A DNA stretch of 64,000 bases from contig NZ_NIWU01000005.1 in the NCBI RefSeq assembly GCF_002236105.1, positions 248,001 through 312,000 on the forward strand. The letters are read 5' to 3'. A program made the position numbers and the translations under genes. Source of the DNA: Pseudomonas umsongensis. Lineage in GTDB: Bacteria; Pseudomonadota; Gammaproteobacteria; Pseudomonadales; Pseudomonadaceae. A model generated the notes under the pieces. The model searched no databases and was not told the origin of the DNA. It worked only from the letters and a program-made list of their open reading frames with translations. Numbering within the stretch: position 1 is the first letter of the stretch; every line of letters starts with the position of its first letter. Positions 8,288 through 16,311 of this stretch are shown here, in pieces.

Positions 8288-10030
8288 CTAAGGAGCATTT
8301 TGTTCTTTCAGTGCCTCATAAATTGTTTGATAGCTCATATAAGTATCTGTTCGCATCTTATTTAGCAACGACTCGCCGCGTATTTTCAGTATTGCCTCGT
8401 AAGACTTCAGAAAAATATTCCTAAAAGCTACCTGCGACACATCTTCAGAGGCTCGAATAGAGCCGAACTCCAAACAATATAAGACCCAAGAGTGTAATGC
8501 CTCGTCTTTAGCATTCGAAAAAAAATCATAAAAACTTTCAACCGGAGCCTGAGAAAGCTTTAAGTAGTCCTCACTATTTAGACCATTTGTCCCAACATAA
8601 GGCAGGATGTAATCCGCGAACCCCTTCTCAGCTTTTGACTCTTCAATATATGCATTCAATGCATCTGAAAGATACTTATCTTTCGGCCATCTATACAGGC
8701 TTCGCTTATCAATTACCGTACCTTGCTGCGTCAACCCCAGCATGTACTCATCGACAATCTGCGTAGCTCTTTCGTTACGCTCCAACCCTCTATAAGCCTC
8801 ACATACTGAATCCAAATCCATGAAGGACATTTTATTCAAACAAACCTTTAACGCACTTTCAAAAGACGCAATCAACTCATCCTCATCATCTTTAAAAGAA
8901 CACCTATACACAGACCACGCACCTCTAAGCATCTGTATATCTTTATTATGCTCTACTTTTGCTGCCAGCTCCTCAGCCAGCTTACTTATCTCACCAGCAT
9001 CTAAATAACCTTTCTCCACCAAAGAAATGATGGCAATATCTAATTCATCACAGTTCGAAAAACCATATTCTTTTAAAAAAATTGAAACTTTATTTTTAAT
9101 TGCAGCATCCGGCGAGTCATCTTTATTTGAGAAATAAGCCTCAAAACCACTACCCCCCAACTCCTTAATTGCACCTATCATTACACGCTGGGGGTCACTG
9201 GAGTAAATTGACCAAACGGCCAATGTAAGAGTATGTAACACTTGCGTGACTATCGGCTCTGGGTAATTACGTATCACAGAGGCAAGAGATTTTGAAAAAT
9301 AAAGAATCTTCTTGAGAATTCTGATATTGGAAATTTTAAGGGCTATAGAGTTTGTCAGCAGCCTATGCTCATACTCATCGCCCACATTAAAAACCAAATT
9401 CGCAGCTTCGTCTGGAGTAGGAGCAAACTCGATTTCATAATCAAATACTTTTTCGTTAAACTGGAAATATTCGTCCAACCCAATACTTAATTGAGAGTGA
9501 TTCAATACCAAAATAACACTGCAGTTTTTATTCTCCACCAGATAAGAAATAAGTCCCAGAACCTCCTTGCCAGATAGACCTGAATTTCTTCGTTCATAAT
9601 CATCAATACAAATCAGAGTATCAGAGACACTTGCGAAAGAGATAGCATCGACGACACCTCCCAATCCCTTTACAAACGGTATTGAAGCCGCATCAGTAGT
9701 AACCTTTACACCTTTCCTTACAGCTCTCTCTAAGGCTTGCCCTACACCTGCTAAATTCCCAATCAGGCTTTTGAAGTCTCCATTAGTATCAGCATTTTCA
9801 CTAGAGACAACATTCTCAAAAATCGCCCGCTTTAAATCGACTAAATTACTTAATCCAAAAAGCGACACATAAGCGTATTTTTTTCGAGATATTGACTCTT
9901 TTTTCTGCTTTAGCAACATATTCCAAAGGTATGTTTTCCCAGTGCCCCACTCGCCTTTTAAAACAACAGCTCTCGAGTTAGGCTCAGATATGAACATCTC
10001 CAATGCAGATTTAACCTGCTGAACAGACAT
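8288..10030 (-). CDS. KAP-like P-loop NTPase
   Basis: The 580-residue protein has a Walker A motif GEWGTGKT near residues 26-33 and a Walker B motif LICIDDYE near 139-146, followed by ERRNSGLSGKEVLGLISYLVE. This is the KAP/P-loop NTPase-fold type often found in defence and mobile regions. The C-terminal 350 residues are mainly helical and match nothing I recognise; no clear membrane segment is seen. I chose the ATG at 10030, preceded by AAGGTGG, rather than a TTG 15 bases upstream. It is transcribed towards the toxin-antitoxin operon and may be part of the same system or an independent cargo gene. Its base composition is as AT-rich as the rest of the island. Confidence 0.75.
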   Translation of the reverse strand: MSVQQVKSALEMFISEPNSRAVVLKGEWGTGKTYLWNMLLKQKKESISRKKYAYVSLFGLSNLVDLKRAIFENVVSSENADTNGDFKSLIGNLAGVGQALERAVRKGVKVTTDAASIPFVKGLGGVVDAISFASVSDTLICIDDYERRNSGLSGKEVLGLISYLVENKNCSVILVLNHSQLSIGLDEYFQFNEKVFDYEIEFAPTPDEAANLVFNVGDEYEHRLLTNSIALKISNIRILKKILYFSKSLASVIRNYPEPIVTQVLHTLTLAVWSIYSSDPQRVMIGAIKELGGSGFEAYFSNKDDSPDAAIKNKVSIFLKEYGFSNCDELDIAIISLVEKGYLDAGEISKLAEELAAKVEHNKDIQMLRGAWSVYRCSFKDDEDELIASFESALKVCLNKMSFMDLDSVCEAYRGLERNERATQIVDEYMLGLTQQGTVIDKRSLYRWPKDKYLSDALNAYIEESKAEKGFADYILPYVGTNGLNSEDYLKLSQAPVESFYDFFSNAKDEALHSWVLYCLEFGSIRASEDVSQVAFRNIFLKSYEAILKIRGESLLNKMRTDTYMSYQTIYEALKEQNAP

Positions 10031-10304
10031 ATAGCCACCTTGCAATAAATTTATTTAAAAAATCCAAAAAATCTCGCGACATACATAAACTTATATTAGA
10101 AAAAAAACTCAATGCCTCCGACAATGAGAATCTATCGCAACGCTATTAAAACGAAAACTATATTAAGCCAATATAGAGTAATTGACGATTATCTAGTCAT
10201 GAAAAAAACCTAGACCAAGGGACGCCTTGCATTGAATTCGATAGGGTTCTCGACCTCGACAAATGAATCCTGCCTGTAAACAGTGAACCCCCTCAACAAG
10301 CTGT
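10031..10304. other. Gene-free right arm of the island
   Basis: No convincing gene is seen. Bases 10031-10210 are very AT-rich and should hold the promoter of the KAP-like gene. From about 10211 to the junction the composition returns to host-like. A minus-strand frame entering from the GGDEF fragment ends at 10210 with about 35 codons of non-GGDEF sequence, which could be the remnant of an older element end. Confidence 0.5.
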
Positions 10305-10324
10305 ACGGGAGCGTTTTGTACAAA
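10305..10324 (+). repeat. Right 20-bp direct repeat of the island
   Basis: Partner of 5323-5342 with one mismatch, in the same orientation. It lies 17 bases inside the right junction, so the two copies are not placed symmetrically. Confidence 0.7.
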
Positions 10325-10341
10325 TTTTTCACAGGGCCGTA

Positions 10342-10812
10342 AACGACATCTACGGCTACGGCCGTGGCGATGAAGTGCTGTTGTGCCTGGCGCAATGCCT
10401 GAATGATCGCATCGATCCGTCCCGAGATTTCGTCGGCCACATTGGCGGCGATGACTTCCTGCTGGTGCTGGGCCCGGACGACTGGCGCAAGCGCTTGAAC
10501 CAACTGCTGGAGGACTTCCAGGGTCAGTGCCGACGTTTCTACCGCAGCGAACACCTGGAAGCCGGCTGCTTCATCGCCCCCAACCGCCAGGGCACGCGCC
10601 AGGAATTCCCATTGTTGTCACTGTCGGTCGGCGTGGTGCATCTACACCCACAGGCCTGCGCACATCTCGATGCCAGCCGGTTGGCGGAAATGGCCTCGCA
10701 GGCCAAGCATCACGCCAAGGATGTGCCGGGGTATAGCGTGCATGTGATGGATAGCCTGGAGGGGACGGGGCGAGGGAGTGAATGGTTGATGGCGCCATCG
10801 CACTCCACTTGA
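10342..10812 (+). pseudogene. GGDEF domain, 3' part of the split EAL-CBS-GGDEF gene
   Basis: Coding sequence resumes as NDIYGYGRGDEVLLCLAQCL and includes the active-site loop HIGGDDFLLVL, a GGDDF variant of GGDEF, then the LSLSVGVV strand and a closing helix. It is in the frame needed to continue 3984-5315. No start codon or ribosome site lies ahead of it within host sequence, so it is probably not translated alone. Loss of this domain would remove any diguanylate cyclase or GTP-sensing function of the parent protein. Confidence 0.88.
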
Positions 10813-10927
10813 CCAGCCGTCTGCAGTTGACCTGACCACGAGTTCAGCGGATTTACCAGCATGCTTGGTCACCATGACCTGCGCAGGCTGCTCATTGCTT
10901 CAGTGCTCAGACTGTCAGGTCACCCCA

Positions 10928-11692
10928 TCAACCAGCGGTGACAGTCATGCCACCGTCGGCCATGACCACGGAGCCGACGATGAAGCTCGCGCGGTCCGAG
11001 GCGAGAAATGCCACCACTTCGGCGATTTCCTCAGGCTGCGCGGCACGGCCAATGGGAGCGGCTTCGCCATGCCGGGCCAGGAAGCCGGGACCGTCGTCAA
11101 CCACGTCGTTGAGGATGTTGGTCACCACGTCGCCGACGCCGATGGCATTGACTCGAATGCCATGCTCGATTGCCTCGAGCGCCAACGTGCGGGTCAACTG
11201 GGCCAGTGCGCCTTTTGATGCGGTGTAAGCGGCAATGGTTGGGAATGCGAAATAGGCTGCGTAAGAGGCAATGTTGACTATCGCTCCCGATTTATTGGGC
11301 ATCATCGCCTTGACCGCTTCGCGGCAATGCAGGAAGGCCGCGGTTGCGTTGACCGCCTGGATGCGCTCCCAGTCTTCGCGGGTCATGTCGATGACCAACT
11401 TGTTGATGATGATCCCGGCGTTGTTGACCAGAATGTCCAGCCGACCGAACGTCTCGACGGCCAATCCGACTGCGCGCTCGGCGACGCCGTCTTCGGTGAT
11501 ATCGGCCACCAGTGGCACTAACCCGGGGCGGGCGAGTTCTTCGACGCTGGGATTGCGGTCTTCAGCGATGACCTTGGCGCCGCGCGCATGCAGCAACAGT
11601 GCGATAGCCTTGCCGATGCCACTGGCAGCGCCGGTGACCAGCGCGACTTTGCCTTCGACTTCGTTGGGGATGCTGTGGTTGATCTCAGTCAT
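10928..11692 (-). CDS. SDR family oxidoreductase (FabG-like)
   Basis: A 254-residue classical short-chain dehydrogenase. It shows the cofactor motif TGAASGIGKA, the NNAG motif and the catalytic YTASK with an upstream serine (NIASYAAY). The C-terminal GSVVMADGGMTV is typical of 3-oxoacyl reductase-like members. The replacement of the usual arginine region by AEDRN after strand 2 suggests NAD(H) rather than NADP(H), but this is weak. The ATG at 11692 has AGGAGAG upstream. The AraC-type gene runs divergently from it and is its likely regulator. The substrate is unknown. Confidence 0.85.
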   Translation of the reverse strand: MTEINHSIPNEVEGKVALVTGAASGIGKAIALLLHARGAKVIAEDRNPSVEELARPGLVPLVADITEDGVAERAVGLAVETFGRLDILVNNAGIIINKLVIDMTREDWERIQAVNATAAFLHCREAVKAMMPNKSGAIVNIASYAAYFAFPTIAAYTASKGALAQLTRTLALEAIEHGIRVNAIGVGDVVTNILNDVVDDGPGFLARHGEAAPIGRAAQPEEIAEVVAFLASDRASFIVGSVVMADGGMTVTAG

Positions 11693-11862
11693 GGTGCTCT
11701 CCTGCATTGCAAGCCACCGAGATATTCAGCGGCTCAGCGCCCGTGAGGTGCTGTCGTTATCGACGGCTTCACTGTCTCGCAATGGGCTGGATTGAGCTTT
11801 CGCAGGCTTGCCGAAGCTGTCGGAGTTTTGCGCTAACGTTAATACCGCCCCCAGCTTTTTCG

Positions 11863-12807
11863 ATGGAGCCGCCAGTGCATCCGCACGACTATGAAGACCT
11901 GACGCCGCTCGATGCACAGCGCATCACGGCCGAATCGATGCCACGCCATCTGCCGGGAACACCGCAGGTGGTGCCGCGGCTCCCGCAGATGCCGGATGTG
12001 GTGGTGCAGTTGTTCAGCCATCAGAGCACCGTCGAGCCGATCCTGGTGCCTGCCGTGGTGGAGCCTCTGCTGGTATTGGTCCTGGCTGGAACGGCCAGGG
12101 TCGAAGAACGCTCCCTCGGTGGCACATGGACAGCCGTCCAGGTGCAGGCTGGCGACTTCTTTCTCACCAATACAAGCGAGCCTTACGAGATGCGCTGGCA
12201 GACAATCGGGGGTGACACCTTCGAAGTGATGCATCTCTACCTCGGCCTTCCACTGATCGACCAGGCTGCCCGTGATCTTCTGGGCGAGCACACTGCTTCG
12301 GTGACTTTCCTCGATGTCTCCGGTGCCCGGGATGAGCGCGTGAATTTCATGCTTGATCAGTTGCGCCTGGAGTTGATCGAGGAACCTGAGCCCAGCCTGT
12401 TGTTCGTACACAGCCTGGCTCAGGCGCTGACCGTTCACCTGATACGCCGTTATCTCGATCTGCACAGCGCTCCCCGACGCAGTAATGCACTACAGGCTTA
12501 CAAGTTGCGACGCGTCATCGATGCGATGAACGAGCATCTGGCCGATGAATTCCGCCTTGCGCACTTGGCTGATATCGCCGAACTGAGCGAGTATCACTTC
12601 AGTCGGATGTTCAAACGCGCCACCGGGCTGGCGCCATCGCAGTACTTCATCCGTCTGCGCATGAGTCGCGCCCGCCATCTGCTGCTTGAGACCGATCGCA
12701 GCATTATTGATGTTGGATTGGAAGTGGGTTATTCCAGCCCCAGCCATTTCTCCCAGGTTTTTCGTCGTGAGGTGGGTGTCACGCCCAGCGCTTTCCGCCA
12801 AGCGTGA
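11863..12807 (+). CDS. AraC family transcriptional regulator
   Basis: About 314 residues: an N-terminal cupin-like sensing domain of the AraC_binding_2/cupin_6 sort (VVEPLLVLVLAGTARVEER) and a C-terminal pair of HTH motifs (LAHLADIAELSEYHFSRMFKRATG; DVGLEVGYSSPSHFSQVFRREVG). It would bind DNA and respond to a small ligand. The open frame extends upstream, but the family-like sequence begins at the ATG 11863 or at a GTG at 11875, which has GGAG upstream. It is divergent from the SDR gene across a 170-base gap and converges on the LysR gene. Confidence 0.85.
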   Translation: MEPPVHPHDYEDLTPLDAQRITAESMPRHLPGTPQVVPRLPQMPDVVVQLFSHQSTVEPILVPAVVEPLLVLVLAGTARVEERSLGGTWTAVQVQAGDFFLTNTSEPYEMRWQTIGGDTFEVMHLYLGLPLIDQAARDLLGEHTASVTFLDVSGARDERVNFMLDQLRLELIEEPEPSLLFVHSLAQALTVHLIRRYLDLHSAPRRSNALQAYKLRRVIDAMNEHLADEFRLAHLADIAELSEYHFSRMFKRATGLAPSQYFIRLRMSRARHLLLETDRSIIDVGLEVGYSSPSHFSQVFRREVGVTPSAFRQA

Positions 12808-12827
12808 CATGCCCTACAAGTTCGCGA

Positions 12828-13736
12828 TTAGTGGATCGTGAGGTTTGCCGCCAGAAAATCCATGAAGACTCTGACGCGTGTGGGCAACTTTCCTCCCTGC
12901 CCTACGTAAACCGCATGCACTTCAGTTTTCGCAATGGGCATGAAGTCCTGTAATACCGGGAGAAGCCGGCCATCCGCAAGATCGTGCTCGACCTGGCAAA
13001 ATCCTACGCGCGCAAGGCCGAGCCCGAGGATTGCAAGTTCCCGTACTCCATTGCCGTCACTGACCCGTGCACTGCCGGTCACGGATACCGGAACAGGTAG
13101 GCCGTCATCGCCCATGAAGTTCCACTCCATCATGGGTTGGCCAAAAGTGAACCCCAGACAGTTGTGGTCTACGAGATCGGCCGGAGTTTTTGGTAGGCCG
13201 CGTGCTGCCAGATAGTCCGGTGATGCCACGATGAGAGTTCGCGTCTCGCCCAAGCGCCTGGCCACCAGATTGGAGCTTTTGAGCGGGCCGCTGCGGATGG
13301 CCACGTCAGCGCGTGCGCTGATCAGGTCGACGACTTCGTCGCTGAGGAAAACCTCCACTGATACCCCTGGGTGGTCTCGCAAGAAAGTCTTCAACAGGGG
13401 CAGCAGGTACAAACGCCCGATGTCGACATTGCAGTTGACCCGCACTGTTCCCTGAGGTGCGCTGCTTGCCGCCGCCTCCTGCTCCGCCTCATCGAGCGCG
13501 GCCAGGATAGTCAGGCTGCGCTCATAGAACGCGGCCCCTTCAGGGGTGAGCAACTGCCGTCTTGTCGAGCGATTGAGCAGACGCGTCCCCAAGCGGTTTT
13601 CCAGCCTTGAAACCAGCTTACTGACCGCTGATGGGGTCATCGCACAGTGCCTGGCGGCAGCCGTGTAGCCGCCATCTTCAACGACCCTGACGAACACGTT
13701 CATTTCGGCGAAGCAGTTTATGTCCAACCGTCTCAT
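12828..13736 (-). CDS. LysR family transcriptional regulator
   Basis: A 302-residue LysR-type regulator. The winged HTH occupies residues 8-66 (FVRVVEDGGYTAAARHCAMTPSAVSKLVSRLE) and is followed by the linker helix and a periplasmic-binding-like effector domain. It belongs to the group often annotated as DsdC/CrgA-like. It is divergent from the FMN-reductase-like gene at 13881 across 144 bases, the usual layout for LysR control of a neighbour. The start has no strong ribosome site; an internal ATG 11 codons on is an alternative. Confidence 0.88.
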   Translation of the reverse strand: MRRLDINCFAEMNVFVRVVEDGGYTAAARHCAMTPSAVSKLVSRLENRLGTRLLNRSTRRQLLTPEGAAFYERSLTILAALDEAEQEAAASSAPQGTVRVNCNVDIGRLYLLPLLKTFLRDHPGVSVEVFLSDEVVDLISARADVAIRSGPLKSSNLVARRLGETRTLIVASPDYLAARGLPKTPADLVDHNCLGFTFGQPMMEWNFMGDDGLPVPVSVTGSARVSDGNGVRELAILGLGLARVGFCQVEHDLADGRLLPVLQDFMPIAKTEVHAVYVGQGGKLPTRVRVFMDFLAANLTIH

Positions 13737-13880
13737 ATGAATTCACGTCACAAGTTGTATGCCCCAGAACCGGCTATATCTGCCGCGCTCCCGCTCATAC
13801 TCTAATCCAGAGCCTGAAAGGCGCAGGTGAAATTCAGCAAATGACGTGCCACCACTTGGATACCAAGTCTGGAGGATGAG

Positions 13881-14441
13881 ATGAATAACGAGATGAAACT
13901 GGTCCTGATTCACAGTGGTGAAGATGAAGAAGGACTACAGCCTGCGCTGGTGAACTGGGTTGCCGATGTTCTAGCGCAACGTGCTGAGTTCGAACCCTGG
14001 TGGGTAGAACCCGCCCACCTCATGGCCAGGTCTGACAATGCAGTCGTTCAGGAAAGTCTTCGTCATTTGGCCGACGCTGATGCGTTCCTGATCATTACAT
14101 CGGAACACCGCAATGCGCATCACTGCGAGCTGAAAGCATTCATTGAACGGGTTTCGGATCGTTGGCGCGCAAGGCCGGTGGCATTCATCGGCTACGGCGC
14201 AGCGTCGGGTGGACTGTGTGCGATTGATCAGCTTCGCCAGATACTGGCCGGACAGCACGCAGTACCCATCTGCAATTTCGTGTCCTTCCCTGATCCTTGG
14301 GCGCTAATCGATGGGGATGGAGTGTTACGTCAGCCTGATCAAGCCAGGCTTCCGATGGCTCGAATGCTGGTACAGCTGAACTGGTGGGCGAGAGCCCTGA
14401 AGGCTGCGCGGCAACAGATTCCCTATGCACTGGTGAGCTGA
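13881..14441 (+). CDS. NADPH-dependent FMN reductase-like flavoprotein
   Basis: The 186-residue product follows the flavodoxin-like fold of NADPH-dependent FMN reductases: an N-terminal strand (KLVLIHSG), a mid-protein block DADAFLIITSEHRNAHHCELKAFIERV where TPEYN usually lies, and FIGYGAASGG. The phosphate-binding loop is unusual: the normal GSxRxxS is replaced by HSGEDEEG, so FMN binding may be altered. The ATG is preceded by GGAGG. It faces the LysR gene divergently and precedes an SDR gene by 130 bases. Confidence 0.7.
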   Translation: MNNEMKLVLIHSGEDEEGLQPALVNWVADVLAQRAEFEPWWVEPAHLMARSDNAVVQESLRHLADADAFLIITSEHRNAHHCELKAFIERVSDRWRARPVAFIGYGAASGGLCAIDQLRQILAGQHAVPICNFVSFPDPWALIDGDGVLRQPDQARLPMARMLVQLNWWARALKAARQQIPYALVS

Positions 14442-14571
14442 ACCTTAGTGCAAAAGCTTCACCGCAGAAATAGGCAAAAGGAACGCAGTATTTGACTAAC
14501 GGAAACGTGTTGTCCGCCCCTAACCTTGTTTCCAGACCCGCTTCCTGGGCGAACAGAAGAGGAAACCGATC

Positions 14572-15309
14572 ATGTTGAACATCAAGGACAAAGTCATCGC
14601 AATTACCGGTGCAAGCAGCGGTATCGGAGAGGCTACCGCGCGACTGCTGGCTAGCCAAGGCGCGAAAGTAGTACTCGGCGCGCGTCGTACCGACCGACTT
14701 GAAAAGATTGCTGGCGATATCAACGCCTGCGGCGGCAGGGCTGAATTCCGTGCCCTGGACGTCACAGACAGAAAGGATGTCCAGGACTTCATTGACTTCG
14801 CCGTTACCTGTTTCGATCGGGTCGATGTGCTGGTCAATAACGCGGGTGTGATGCCTCTTTCCAAACTCGAGGCACTCAAGGTGGATGAGTGGGACCGTAT
14901 GATTGACGTGAATATCCGCGGAGTGCTGCACGGTATCGCTGCCACATTGCCGCTGATGCAGCGCCAACGGGCGGGGCAGATCATCAATATTGCCTCTATC
15001 GGTGCCTACGCAGTGAGCCCGACCGCGGCTGTTTATTGCGCCACCAAGTACGCCGTGCGGGCCATTTCCGAAGGTCTGCGACAAGAGGTGGGAGGCGATA
15101 TTCGGGTTACCGTCATCGCGCCTGGTGTCACTGAATCCGAGCTGGCCGAGAGCATCTCTGATGAGGGGGGGCGCGCAGAGATGAAAGAGTTTCGCAAGAT
15201 CGCGATTTCGGCCGACGCCATCGCGAGAGCAATCACCTATGCCATTGAGCAACCTGCGGATGTGGATGTAAGCGAGCTGATCGTTCGGCCGACGGCGAGC
15301 CCATTCTGA
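14572..15309 (+). CDS. SDR family oxidoreductase
   Basis: A 245-residue classical SDR of the YdfG/clavulanate-dehydrogenase-like group. It has TGASSGIGEATA, a basic pair ARRTDR after strand 2 that favours NADP(H), NNAGVMPLS, serine in NIASIGAY and catalytic YCATKYA. The C-terminus SELIVRPTASPF is typical of this subgroup. GAGG lies upstream of the ATG. It is co-oriented with the FMN-reductase-like gene and could share its control; the substrate cannot be inferred. Confidence 0.87.
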   Translation: MLNIKDKVIAITGASSGIGEATARLLASQGAKVVLGARRTDRLEKIAGDINACGGRAEFRALDVTDRKDVQDFIDFAVTCFDRVDVLVNNAGVMPLSKLEALKVDEWDRMIDVNIRGVLHGIAATLPLMQRQRAGQIINIASIGAYAVSPTAAVYCATKYAVRAISEGLRQEVGGDIRVTVIAPGVTESELAESISDEGGRAEMKEFRKIAISADAIARAITYAIEQPADVDVSELIVRPTASPF

Positions 15310-15483
15310 CGAGGCAGGCAATTGCCAGGTGGCCAGCGTATTGACCACGGCCTCGCAGAACGAGGTCGTTCAACCGATTGAATTCATCAGGGTTGATGTT
15401 GAAATGGTTTCCTCGGCTAATCGGCCAGGGATCATCTGCACCCCAGACGCTGTCTTAACAGCGGGCAGGCCCAAGGGGAAACC

Positions 15484-16311
15484 ATGACCACGCAAAAAAT
15501 CACCATCAAAGACCTGCAGTTGAACGTTTCCATCCGCGGCCAAGGCTCACCGCTGCTCTTGCTCAACGGCCTGGGCGGTTTGATCCGTACTTTCGACCCC
15601 TTGCGCGATGAACTGGCGGACTACAGGACCATTACGCTGGACGTGCCCGGGGTCGGCAAATCGCAAATGCCGCGCTGGCCCATGCGTCTGCCGCGCCATG
15701 CCGACCTGATCGCCGAGCTGCTCAAGCAATTGGGCATCGACCAGGTCGATGTGTTCGGCGTAAGTTGGGGCGGTGCATTGGCGCAGGAATTCGCCCTGCG
15801 TTACCCGGGCATGGTGCGCCGGCTGATCCTGGCGGCAACATCGGCTGGCCCGGCAATGCTGGTGAAGCCCGCCGACATCCTGGACTTTTTTGCCAGCAGC
15901 AAAAGCCCCAGGCAACACACGCAAAAAGGCTCGCGCAATTCACTGCAGACACTGCTGCGCTTCGGTGTGACGAAGGGCATGCTCACGGCCAACCCGCGAA
16001 CCTATTACCACCAGCTCACCGCCCTGATCGGCTGGACCAGCCTGCTGCGGCTGTTCCGCCTGCGACAGCGCACGCTTATTCTCACCGGCGAACGCGACAC
16101 CCTGGTGCGGCTGTACAACGCGCACATCCTGCGCCGCACCATTCGCCGAGCCGAACTGCGCACCCTGCAGGGCGAGGGGCATTTTTTCGTGGTGACCAGC
16201 GCCAGGCGAACCGCCGAAGCGATACGAGAATTCCTCTGCCGGCAGCACGACGATGAAGAGCCGGTGCCAATGATGGGTGACGCCCGCGTTGACGTCGATG
16301 TACGTGGCTAA
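15484..16311 (+). CDS. Alpha/beta hydrolase, PhaZ-like
   Basis: A 275-residue alpha/beta hydrolase close to the intracellular polyhydroxyalkanoate depolymerases of Pseudomonas. It shows LLLLNGLGG (oxyanion strand), TLDVPGVGKSQMPRWPMR, the nucleophile elbow GVSWGGALAQEFA, the acid region TGERDTLV and the histidine in GEGHFFVV. It is not in a pha synthesis operon, so it may act on another ester. A good ribosome site (AAGGGG) precedes the ATG. It converges on the DUF3616 gene, whose last four bases it overlaps. Confidence 0.78.
   Translation: MTTQKITIKDLQLNVSIRGQGSPLLLLNGLGGLIRTFDPLRDELADYRTITLDVPGVGKSQMPRWPMRLPRHADLIAELLKQLGIDQVDVFGVSWGGALAQEFALRYPGMVRRLILAATSAGPAMLVKPADILDFFASSKSPRQHTQKGSRNSLQTLLRFGVTKGMLTANPRTYYHQLTALIGWTSLLRLFRLRQRTLILTGERDTLVRLYNAHILRRTIRRAELRTLQGEGHFFVVTSARRTAEAIREFLCRQHDDEEPVPMMGDARVDVDVRG

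Larger units (their letters stand above)
5318..10341. mobile_element. 5.0-kb AT-rich island inserted in a GGDEF gene
   Basis: Joining the coding sequence left of 5317 to that right of 10342 restores the GGDEF domain. The host bases AACGA occur on both sides (5313-5317 and 10342-10346), as a five-base target duplication would. A 20-base direct repeat lies just inside each end. Base composition changes sharply, from GC-rich host sequence to A/T-run-rich sequence between about 5500 and 10220. Cargo is a toxin, an antitoxin-peptidase fusion, a Beta-family gene and a KAP-like NTPase. No integrase or transposase gene is present, so the mobility mechanism is unknown and may have been supplied in trans or lost. 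Confidence 0.75.

Noticed and set aside
5318..10341. Island considered as a prophage
   Set aside because: It has no integrase, structural, lysis or replication gene and is only 5 kb; ImmA/IrrE domains alone do not indicate a prophage.
10210..10554. 114-codon minus-strand frame across the right island junction
   Set aside because: Its first two-thirds are antisense to the GGDEF fragment and only the last 35 codons lie in island sequence, so it is a chance fusion.
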